From Marinilabilia sp. UBA5340 (GTDB taxonomy: Bacteria; Bacteroidota; Bacteroidia; Bacteroidales; Marinilabiliaceae): 6,651 bases of DNA. The stretch covers positions 5,491 through 12,141 of the forward strand of contig DHQK01000126.1 in NCBI GenBank assembly GCA_002411085.1. The letters are read 5' to 3'. Below the pieces are notes generated by a model, which saw only the letters and a program-made list of their open reading frames with translations, did not search any database and was not told the DNA's origin. Numbering within the stretch: position 1 is the stretch's first letter; every line of letters starts with the position of its first letter. A program made the position numbers and the translations under genes. Of the stretch, positions 1 through 5,382 are shown in pieces.

Positions 1-431
1 CTAATGATCTGCACATTTTGGCTCATTTTCAACAATGGTGTTTGATAGCGTAGAGAAGAAGAGGTGTTTTCTGCAGTATAATCTGTCTGACGTTCACCTA
101 CAACTTTGATTTCGGCAATTTCCCTGTCGGCTTTTTGCATGCGAATGAGCGGTGCCTGGGTTATCTGTCCCGGCTTCACCGTTACATTTATAATTTGAGA
201 TTCAAATCCGACATAAGATGCTTTAAGTGTATAGTCGCCAGGCTGGATATCGGATAAATTATACTCTCCCTGCGAGTTGGTGATTGTTCCTTTGTTAGTA
301 CCTGCGATTCCGATGCTTACCGGAGCATGTTCATCCTCAGGCATCAATACTTTCCCGGTGATGGAGCCGTACTGAGCTTGAATGGCTCCATAAAAGAACA
401 ATAAAAGTGATAGGATAAATAGTCTTTTCAT
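1..431 (-). CDS. TonB-dependent siderophore-type receptor, N-terminal part (cut by window edge)
   Basis: The frame runs from the ATG at 429-431 to the left edge and gives 143 residues with no stop, so the gene continues outside the window. Residues 1-20 are a Sec signal peptide (MKRLF, a hydrophobic core, then AIQAQ). Residues about 22-98 form a carboxypeptidase-regulatory-like beta-sandwich, with the hallmark run G26-K-V, TNSQGEYNLSDIQPGDYTL at 51-69 and SYVGFES at 72-78. A TonB-box-like segment, AEIKVVG, lies at 106-112. The plug domain then begins with TPLLKMSQNVQII at 131-143, which resembles the plug entry of FhuA/FecA-type siderophore receptors (TP-L-x-x-P-Q-x-V). The N-terminal sandwich plus plug is a common Bacteroidota outer-membrane receptor layout. 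The gene has its own promoter (525-555) and is divergent from cstA. That it is a TonB-dependent receptor is fairly sure; siderophore specificity is inferred from the plug start only, because the barrel is missing. Confidence 0.85.
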   Translation of the reverse strand, partial: MKRLFILSLLLFFYGAIQAQYGSITGKVLMPEDEHAPVSIGIAGTNKGTITNSQGEYNLSDIQPGDYTLKASYVGFESQIINVTVKPGQITQAPLIRMQKADREIAEIKVVGERQTDYTAENTSSSLRYQTPLLKMSQNVQII

Positions 432-524
432 GTGTAATAAGGTTTTATAGCGAAAATTGAATTAAAAAATACCTGGAGTTTAATTGAGGGTTTTTCTTTA
501 TCTCAATAACTTAATTTGATGTTG

Positions 525-555
525 CAAAATTATTGGTTCCTTAAATGGCGGGCAA
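525..555 (-). promoter_or_regulatory. Bacteroidota-type promoter of the siderophore-type receptor
   Basis: Read on the minus strand, TAATTTTG (525-532) matches the Bacteroidota -7 box TAnnTTTG exactly. A TTG at 553-555 serves as the -33 box, 20 bp away, within the known spacing range. Transcription would start near position 520 and leave a 5' leader of about 85-90 nt before the ATG at 431. An imperfect palindrome (543-574) covers the -33 box. Assigned by pattern only. Confidence 0.5.
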
Positions 556-574
556 TCCCTACAAATTGCCATTT
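543..574. promoter_or_regulatory. Operator-like palindrome over the -33 box
   Basis: AAATGGC (543-549) is the exact reverse complement of GCCATTT (568-574). GGCAAT (551-556) is the reverse complement of ATTGCC (565-570). The right arm can therefore pair with the left arm in two registers that differ by a GGG insertion. The site includes the -33 TTG of the minus-strand promoter, a position suited to a repressor. It does not match the classical Fur 19-mer by eye. A protein-binding role is inference. Confidence 0.3.
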
Positions 575-831
575 ATTGATAAATTGGATTGCAAGGCATG
601 TATTAGAGAAAAGAAAAGCCTTTCTTTTTATTGGTGAAGTTTAGTGTGTTGAATGTGTGGGTATTGGTGAGTGTTTTGTTGATTGCGAAAGGAGTTTTGT
701 TTTCTGTTGTTTGGGAAAGTATTCTCCCCATATTTGGTGAGTTGAAGGTAGACTCAATAGAAATGCCTGTTTTTTCTCGGTCGAAAACGAAAGAATTTGT
801 TTCTTTGATGTGGTAAAATACTGATTGAACA

Positions 832-2271
832 ATGATTACATTTATCTCCTCTATCGTAGCTCTTGTCATTGGATTTTTTCTTTACGGAAAATTTGTGGAG
901 CGTTTTTTCGGGGCAACCAACTCCCGGTCGACACCGGCTATCGAAATTAACAATGGAGTGGACTATGTGCCCATGCCCACCTGGAAGGTCTTTACCATAG
1001 AGTTTCTGAATATCGCCGGCCTGGGTCCCATTTTTGGTGCTATTCTGGGAGCAATGTATGGCCCCATTGCTTACCTGTGGATTGTGTTGGGGTGTATTTT
1101 CATGGGGGCGGTGCATGACTATTTTTCCGGGATGTTGTCGGTACGTAATCATGGGGCCAGCATTCCTGAAATTGTGGGAAAATATCTGGGCCCGGGATTT
1201 CAGAATTTTATGCGTATTTTTTCTTTACTTCTTCTGATTTTTGTGGGGGTGGCTTTTGTCTCTGGGCCTGCCGGATTACTTGCCAATCTTACCGCTGGGG
1301 GACTTGAAATATGGCTTTATAGTATTTTTGCTTATTACCTGATCGCAACGCTTTTGCCCATCAATAAGATTATAGGACGAATCTATCCCGTTTTTGGAGC
1401 AGCCTTGCTGATTATGGCGGTGGGGATTGCAGGGGCAATGATTTATTATAGTGTAAATGGACAGTTGATGATTGGAGAGTTACAATGGAGCAGCTTTCAA
1501 AACTGGCACCATCATCCGTCAGAAAATCTTCTGTTTCCTATGATGTTTATTGTTATTTCCTGTGGTGCATTAAGTGGTTTTCACTCAACACAGGCTCCTA
1601 TGATGGCACGTTGCATCAGGAAAGAGAGCCATGGACGTCATGTCTTTTATGGTGCTATGATTGCCGAGGGTATTGTGGCTATTATCTGGGCAACGGCAGC
1701 CATGAATTTTTTCGGCAACGCCGGAAATCTGAATGAAACAATGATGGTGGACGGTCAAAATCCTGCCTGGGTGGTGAATGAAATCAGTCGTTCGTGGCTG
1801 GGGGCTGTGGGGGCTGTTTTTGCTGTGATTGGTGTAATAGCCTGCCCAATCACCACCGGCGATACGGCTTTTCGAAGTGCCAGGCTTACTATTGCCGATG
1901 TTTTTAAGTTTGATCAATCCTCTATTTATAAACGGTTGATTATTAGTATTCCCCTTTTTGCCGTTGGCTTTGTGCTTTCACGACTCGAATTTGCAACGAT
2001 TTGGAAGTATCTTGGCCTGTCGAATCAGGTATTGGCAGTGGTGGTTTTATGGACAGGAGCCATGTATTTGGCTAAAGTGAAAAAGAGCCATTGGATGCTT
2101 TCTTTGCCTGCCACTTTTATGACCATTGTTTGTGCCGCTTATCTCCTGGTGGCACCGGTTAAAACCGGAGGTTTGTTCTTTGATCCTTTATGGGGAACCT
2201 CAGCCGGTGTTTTGGTAGGTTTAGGCTCACTGGGGCTTTTCCTTTTTCGTGCCCGTAAGTTCAGGCATTGA
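832..2271 (+). CDS. cstA: CstA-family carbon-starvation transporter (short form)
   Basis: This encodes a 479-residue polytopic inner-membrane protein of the CstA family, whose studied members (E. coli CstA and BtsT/YjiY) import pyruvate and have been linked to peptide uptake. Family landmarks in order are: TM1 at 2-19; VPMPTWKVFTIEFLNIAGLG at 46-65, followed by GPIFGAILGAMYG; GAVHDYFSGMLSVRNHG at 92-108; GFHSTQAPMMARCI at 249-262; the conserved loop ACPITTGDTAFRSAR at 337-351; and WKYLGLSNQVLA at 391-402. About a dozen hydrophobic segments can be counted. It is much shorter than the roughly 700-residue E. coli proteins, ending soon after the NQ motif, so it lacks part of the C-terminal region found there. 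The ATG at 832 is the only sensible start because TM1 follows at once. There is no clear Shine-Dalgarno, as is usual in Bacteroidota. Its 3' end overlaps the opposing lycopene cyclase gene by 45 bp. The substrate is inferred from family. Confidence 0.9.
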   Translation: MITFISSIVALVIGFFLYGKFVERFFGATNSRSTPAIEINNGVDYVPMPTWKVFTIEFLNIAGLGPIFGAILGAMYGPIAYLWIVLGCIFMGAVHDYFSGMLSVRNHGASIPEIVGKYLGPGFQNFMRIFSLLLLIFVGVAFVSGPAGLLANLTAGGLEIWLYSIFAYYLIATLLPINKIIGRIYPVFGAALLIMAVGIAGAMIYYSVNGQLMIGELQWSSFQNWHHHPSENLLFPMMFIVISCGALSGFHSTQAPMMARCIRKESHGRHVFYGAMIAEGIVAIIWATAAMNFFGNAGNLNETMMVDGQNPAWVVNEISRSWLGAVGAVFAVIGVIACPITTGDTAFRSARLTIADVFKFDQSSIYKRLIISIPLFAVGFVLSRLEFATIWKYLGLSNQVLAVVVLWTGAMYLAKVKKSHWMLSLPATFMTIVCAAYLLVAPVKTGGLFFDPLWGTSAGVLVGLGSLGLFLFRARKFRH

Positions 2272-2952
2272 TGCCGTTCCCGGAATAAACCATTCCAGCA
2301 GTCCGATATTCAGGCCAATGAGAACAAAGCCATAAGCTACATCTTCGATGGGAATGGTCACAATTCGGATTGCAGAGTTCATGGAATCATTGTACCAGAC
2401 TACAGGCTCCTCCAAACCGAAGCCTGTCAAAGCACCATTGGTGATGAGGAACGGAATCAGGGCAATCAGGTAGGTTCTGTAAAAATGCAACAAATAGTCT
2501 GTCCTCAGCAGCCATTCTGTAACCAAAACAAAGAGAGCTGCCAGCGAAAAAGTGACGACCGAATAAATCCGGTCGTAATACAATACTGCTGCAGTAGCAA
2601 ATACAATAATGAGTGCATAGCTGATGGTACGTTGCATCTCGGGATGTTTTTTCATGGGTACCCATACGTTTAATACTCTGTACGTGAATACCACCGCATA
2701 GGGAACCGTGATGAAAAACAGCCACTCTTCCATGGGCAGGTTGACTATTTTCAGTCCGTTGAGATGTACCTCGTTAAAGCCCCAAACCCCGATGTGAGTA
2801 AATAGAATGTCCCAGAGAATGAACCCTGCTCCAGTGATGAGCATTGCCGGGATAAAATATTTCCAGATACGGAAAAATGCTACCTTCTTGTCAAAACTAA
2901 ACAGAAAAGGAATAATCACCACAAGAATATTTATAATCAGATAGGTTGACAT
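2227..2952 (-). CDS. crtYcd: Membrane lycopene beta-cyclase, fused CrtYc-CrtYd type
   Basis: This is a 241-residue membrane protein of the lycopene cyclase domain family, related to the heterodimeric CrtYc/CrtYd cyclases and their fusions. These cyclise the psi-ends of lycopene to beta-rings, giving beta-carotene. Two homologous halves are visible. The first (about 1-98) has LWD at 46-48 and NLPMEEWLFFITVPY at 71-85. The second (about 105-222) has LITNGALTG at 169-177 and TIPIEDVAYGFVLIGLN at 199-215. The paired P-(M/I)-E-(E/D) motifs carry the acidic residues considered essential in this family. Each half has about three hydrophobic helices, and the tail (225-241) is polar. I chose the ATG at 2950-2952 because the protein then begins MSTYLIINILVV at a membrane helix; an in-frame GTG at 2974-2976 would add eight polar residues. 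No other carotenoid gene (crtB, crtI, crtZ) is in the window. A single-ring or other end-group specificity cannot be excluded. Confidence 0.88.
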   Translation of the reverse strand: MSTYLIINILVVIIPFLFSFDKKVAFFRIWKYFIPAMLITGAGFILWDILFTHIGVWGFNEVHLNGLKIVNLPMEEWLFFITVPYAVVFTYRVLNVWVPMKKHPEMQRTISYALIIVFATAAVLYYDRIYSVVTFSLAALFVLVTEWLLRTDYLLHFYRTYLIALIPFLITNGALTGFGLEEPVVWYNDSMNSAIRIVTIPIEDVAYGFVLIGLNIGLLEWFIPGTASMPELTGTKKEKPQ

Positions 2953-3090
2953 GTTGCTTTTTTTATTGTTTAACACGGGTGTTGCTCATTCGGTTCATTT
3001 ACTGTGTCTGAAGTAACATTTTAAGAAGAATTCAGGGATGTTTTTTCTTTTTTTGTTCATCAATCCGCCCCGATTCTGAAATTTTTACTT

Positions 3091-3098
3091 TAAATTTG
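3091..3098 (+). promoter_or_regulatory. Putative -7 box upstream of the cobalamin riboswitch
   Basis: TAAATTTG exactly matches the Bacteroidota -7 consensus TAnnTTTG. It would start transcription a few bases downstream, at about 3103-3106, just before the riboswitch aptamer. No TTG lies at the expected 17-23 bp upstream; the nearest, at 3053-3055, is 35 bp away. The -33 element is therefore weak or missing. Confidence 0.4.
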
Positions 3099-3110
3099 CC
3101 TGCAATAAGA

Positions 3111-3350
3111 CTGGTTCGTACTTTCTGTTTTCAGGAATACGATTAAAAGGGAATCCGGTTCAATTCCGGAGCTGTCCCCGCAGCTGTAAGCTCTTAATAT
3201 GGTTTGAATAATACTTTCGCCACTGGAAATTTTACAATGATCAATGGCCAATAATCAATTATCATTTTTTAATTGATAACTGGTAATTGATAATTGTTAA
3301 TTGATTCCGGGAAGGCCATTCAAACCTGAGTAAGCCAGAAGACCTGCCAG
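3111..3350 (+). promoter_or_regulatory. Cobalamin riboswitch (aptamer) controlling btuB-btuG
   Basis: The conserved cobalamin aptamer core is present in order: GATTAAAAGGGAA (3141-3153), CCGG-TTCAA-TTCCGG (3155-3169), GCTGTCCCCGCAGCTGTAAG (3171-3190), CCACTGG (3220-3226), CCGGGAAGG (3307-3315) and the B12 box AGCCAGAAGACCTGCC (3333-3348). GGTTTGAAT (3201-3209) pairs perfectly with ATTCAAACC (3318-3326), closing the arm that holds CCACTG and GGGAAGG. CTGG (3111-3114) can pair with CCAG (3347-3350) to close the aptamer. The variable part between CCACTGG and CGGGAAGG is unusually long, about 80 nt of A+T-rich repeats. By family knowledge it binds adenosyl- or other cobalamins and lowers downstream expression when the vitamin is abundant. 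Its place ahead of a BtuB-like receptor fits this. The preferred cobalamin form cannot be told from this reading. Confidence 0.95.
3256..3306 (+). repeat. A+T-rich tandem and inverted repeat inside the riboswitch
   Basis: TAATTGATAA occurs at 3270-3279 and 3284-3293, and a third, partial copy (TAATTGATT) follows at 3298-3306. The period is 14 nt, with spacers CTGG and TTGT. An upstream antisense piece, CAATTATCA (3256-3264), pairs perfectly over 9 bp with TGATAATTG (3288-3296), so the segment folds back on itself. It sits in the peripheral arm between two conserved aptamer strands. Confidence 0.7.
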
Positions 3351-3357
3351 ATGATTC

Positions 3358-3405
3358 AATTCGTAGCTTTCGGGTGGAAAAGCGAAGATATGAACGAATT
3401 TTTCT
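3358..3405 (+). promoter_or_regulatory. Riboswitch expression platform: kissing-loop hairpin with T-rich tail
   Basis: The outer stem AATTCGT (3358-3364) pairs with ACGAATT (3394-3400). The inner stem GCTTT (3366-3370) pairs with AAAGC (3379-3383) and closes a loop, CGGGTGGA (3371-3378). CGGG in this loop is complementary to CCCG within the conserved CCCCG (3176-3180) of the aptamer, which is the known L5-L13 kissing interaction of cobalamin riboswitches. The outer stem runs straight into a T-rich stretch (TTTTTC at 3399-3404 and on), so it could also act as a factor-independent terminator. Pairings are read by eye; the mode of control is inferred. Confidence 0.55.
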
Positions 3406-3436
3406 TGTTCTATTTTCTCTGTTACCGGATGTTGCG

Positions 3437-3463
3437 AATGATTAAAGTTGTTGTTTAATCATT
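3437..3463 (+). promoter_or_regulatory. Perfect 10-bp hairpin just upstream of the btuB start codon
   Basis: AATGATTAAA (3437-3446) and TTTAATCATT (3454-3463) are exact reverse complements around the loop GTTGTTG. The stem can be extended by C3435-G3465 and G-T wobbles, and ends 7 nt before the ATG at 3471. No T-tract follows, so it is not a typical terminator. Its position over the ribosome-loading site suggests translational control, perhaps as part of the riboswitch output. Confidence 0.5.
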
Positions 3464-3470
3464 TGTGACT

Positions 3471-5375
3471 ATGTTGTTTAGGCTTTATATGTGTTGGTTG
3501 TTGCTGGTTCCGGCAACTACTCTATTGGCGCAGGATTTTTTTCAGGAAGACCCTGTGAAACTTAAAGAAGTTCGCGTGACCTCACAACGACTGCATGATT
3601 ATGCAGTAGGGGCTACTGTGTCGAAGCCTGATTCTGATTTGGTCAGGCTGCATCGCAAGGGGTCACTGTCTTCATTACTTGCCAATACATCCGGTATTTC
3701 GCTAAAAACTTATGGGCCGGGAGGACTTGCCTCTGTCAGTATCCGGGGTGGGGGATCTTCGCATACGCCTGTGTTGTGGAATGGGCTTAATATTCAGAGT
3801 CCTATGAGTGGAGGGGTTAACCTTTCGGTCATGCCGGTACAGTTTTTTGACAATGTGGAGGTTCAGCACGGCGGATCGGGGACTTTATTTGGAAGTGGAG
3901 CCATTAGCGGAGTGATTCATTTGTCGGGTAACGACTTGTTGCGAAAAGAAAATGCTCTGAGCGCCTCCTTGGCAAAAGGAAGTTTTGGTCTGGAATCCGC
4001 AAGTGCGGAAATAAAGACCGGTACCACCCGTTTTGCTTCCCGTCTTTCGGTGTTCGGACAAAAGGCTGAAAACGACTTTAGCTTTACCAATACTTCCCGA
4101 ATCGGAAATCCTGAAGAGAGGCAAACCAATGCCGGAGTTCTACAATATGGTGTATTGCAGGAAAATCAGTGGCGTATATCTGATAAATCGTTGCTCACAA
4201 CCGGTTTTTGGTATCAGGACTATGATAAGGATTTGCAGACATTGATGACCAGCCGACAGCCGGGTGATACCAATCAAAGAGATAAAAACATCATGGCATC
4301 AGTCAATTATAAATACTACGGATCAAAAGGTACCCTGAATGTAAAACAAGGACTGATACGAAACAGAGTGCTTTACAGTGATCCTGATTTGGCTGATCCA
4401 CAGGCCGATAACAATTCTTTTTCATGGATTAATGAAGCTGAGTATAAACACCGGTTGGGGAGATATCATTCTGTGAATGCAGGAATCAATTACACCTACG
4501 AACTGGCTCGTTCTGACGGATACGGTGGTGATATTTCACGCAATAGGGTGGCTGCTTTTGCCTCCGGAAGATATGGCCTGACAGCCGGTCGTGGTGCGAT
4601 AGTGTTGAGCTTTAGAGAAGAAATGAGCGATGCAGACCTGCAGCCGGTGGTTTTTTCTTTGGGGGTGGAGCATCCTTTATGGAACAGGTTGCAACTGAAA
4701 GGCAATATTTCCAGAAATTACCGGATCCCAAATCTGAATGATCTCTACTGGAAGGAGGATGGTTATGCCATGGGAAATCCGGACCTCTCTGCCGAATCGG
4801 GCTGGTCAGGAGATGCAGGAGCAAATTTTTCATTTCAGAAAGGCATTTTCGCAATCACATTGAGTGCTGCTTATTTTGCTTCCCGTACCGAAGATATTAT
4901 TGTCTGGCTTCCCCAGGATGGAGGAAAGTGGAAGCCACACAACAAAGAAATTGGTGAAACAAATGGTGTTGAGGCTGGTCTGGATGTGGCGGCAGTCGCA
5001 GGTAAAAACAGGATAAGTTCCCGTGTTTTTTACACCCGGGTGAAATCCACCCTCTTTTCCGATGATGAATACAATAACCGGCAAATGGTTTATACGCCTG
5101 AGCATAATTTGAATGCTGTATTTGGCTATTCACGGGGAGACTTTTATGCAATACTCGCCGGTCGCTTTATCGATGAGCGCTACTACGACTATAAAAGCAC
5201 TCTTGATGCATATTCCCTTTGGGATACTTCGTTGGGATATAATTTCAGAATTTTCGGAATTGGTGCAGACTTTTCTTTTAAAATAAACAATATCACAAAT
5301 TCGGATTACCAGGTAGTGGCATGGTACGCTATGCCTCCTCGCAACTATTTATTTTCAATAGATTTAACCATTTAA
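3471..5375 (+). CDS. btuB: BtuB-like TonB-dependent vitamin B12 receptor
   Basis: This is a 634-residue outer-membrane TonB-dependent receptor, close to the length of E. coli BtuB, and it lacks the N-terminal sandwich domain seen in the receptor at the left edge. A signal peptide covers 1-20 (cut near LLA-QD). A TonB-box-like LKEVRVTS lies at 31-38. The plug domain runs from about 44 to 155, with SLSSLLANTSGISLKTYGPG at 65-84, SIRGGGSSHTPVLWNGLNIQ at 90-109 and GSGAISGVIHL at 141-151. The rest is a beta-barrel with alternating amphipathic strands, the receptor motifs NYRIPNLNDLYW (416-427) and GNPDLSAES (435-443), and a C-terminal strand ending NYLFSIDLTI; the last residue is Ile rather than the usual Phe. 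I chose the ATG at 3471; an in-frame GTG at 3465 would overlap the end of the upstream hairpin. Cobalamin specificity rests on the riboswitch immediately upstream and the BtuG-like gene immediately downstream, not on the barrel itself. Confidence 0.92.
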   Translation: MLFRLYMCWLLLVPATTLLAQDFFQEDPVKLKEVRVTSQRLHDYAVGATVSKPDSDLVRLHRKGSLSSLLANTSGISLKTYGPGGLASVSIRGGGSSHTPVLWNGLNIQSPMSGGVNLSVMPVQFFDNVEVQHGGSGTLFGSGAISGVIHLSGNDLLRKENALSASLAKGSFGLESASAEIKTGTTRFASRLSVFGQKAENDFSFTNTSRIGNPEERQTNAGVLQYGVLQENQWRISDKSLLTTGFWYQDYDKDLQTLMTSRQPGDTNQRDKNIMASVNYKYYGSKGTLNVKQGLIRNRVLYSDPDLADPQADNNSFSWINEAEYKHRLGRYHSVNAGINYTYELARSDGYGGDISRNRVAAFASGRYGLTAGRGAIVLSFREEMSDADLQPVVFSLGVEHPLWNRLQLKGNISRNYRIPNLNDLYWKEDGYAMGNPDLSAESGWSGDAGANFSFQKGIFAITLSAAYFASRTEDIIVWLPQDGGKWKPHNKEIGETNGVEAGLDVAAVAGKNRISSRVFYTRVKSTLFSDDEYNNRQMVYTPEHNLNAVFGYSRGDFYAILAGRFIDERYYDYKSTLDAYSLWDTSLGYNFRIFGIGADFSFKINNITNSDYQVVAWYAMPPRNYLFSIDLTI

Positions 5376-5382
5376 AATTAGG

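Larger units (their letters stand above)
432..831. other. 400-bp intergenic region between divergent genes
   Basis: No convincing gene is seen here. Besides the minus-strand promoter and palindrome described separately, it holds a small hairpin at 609-628 (AAAAGAAA / TTTCTTTT, loop AGCC) and a G/T-rich stretch at 631-720 with only two C residues. A plus-strand open stretch from a TTG codon at 631 to a TAA at 814-816 lacks an ATG start, has no ribosome-binding site and reads as low-complexity sequence. I could not find a good TTG / TAnnTTTG pair for cstA, so its promoter remains unassigned. Confidence 0.6.

Noticed and set aside
609..628. Hairpin AAAAGAAA / TTTCTTTT taken as a terminator
   Set aside because: The stem has only one G-C pair and no complete gene ends nearby on either strand; kept only as a note in the intergenic entry.
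631..816. A 61-codon plus-strand frame ending 15 bp before cstA
   Set aside because: It begins with TTG, has no ribosome-binding site, and its Val/Phe/Leu-rich product follows from the G/T-rich low-complexity DNA. No recognisable domain.
754..1152. A 132-codon minus-strand frame across the 5' end of cstA
   Set aside because: It lies antisense to strongly conserved CstA coding sequence and its product is His/Lys/Asn-rich without a family look.
3256..3306. A CRISPR-like or mobile-element repeat
   Set aside because: Units are 14 nt and A+T-rich with no unique spacers, no transposase and no target duplication; it is better explained as an expanded riboswitch arm.
3465..3470. GTG at 3465 as the btuB start
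   Set aside because: The ATG two codons later gives a normal signal peptide, and the GTG sits within the extended upstream hairpin.
3885..4129. Minus-strand frames inside btuB
   Set aside because: They are antisense shadows of a barrel coding region with clear receptor motifs.
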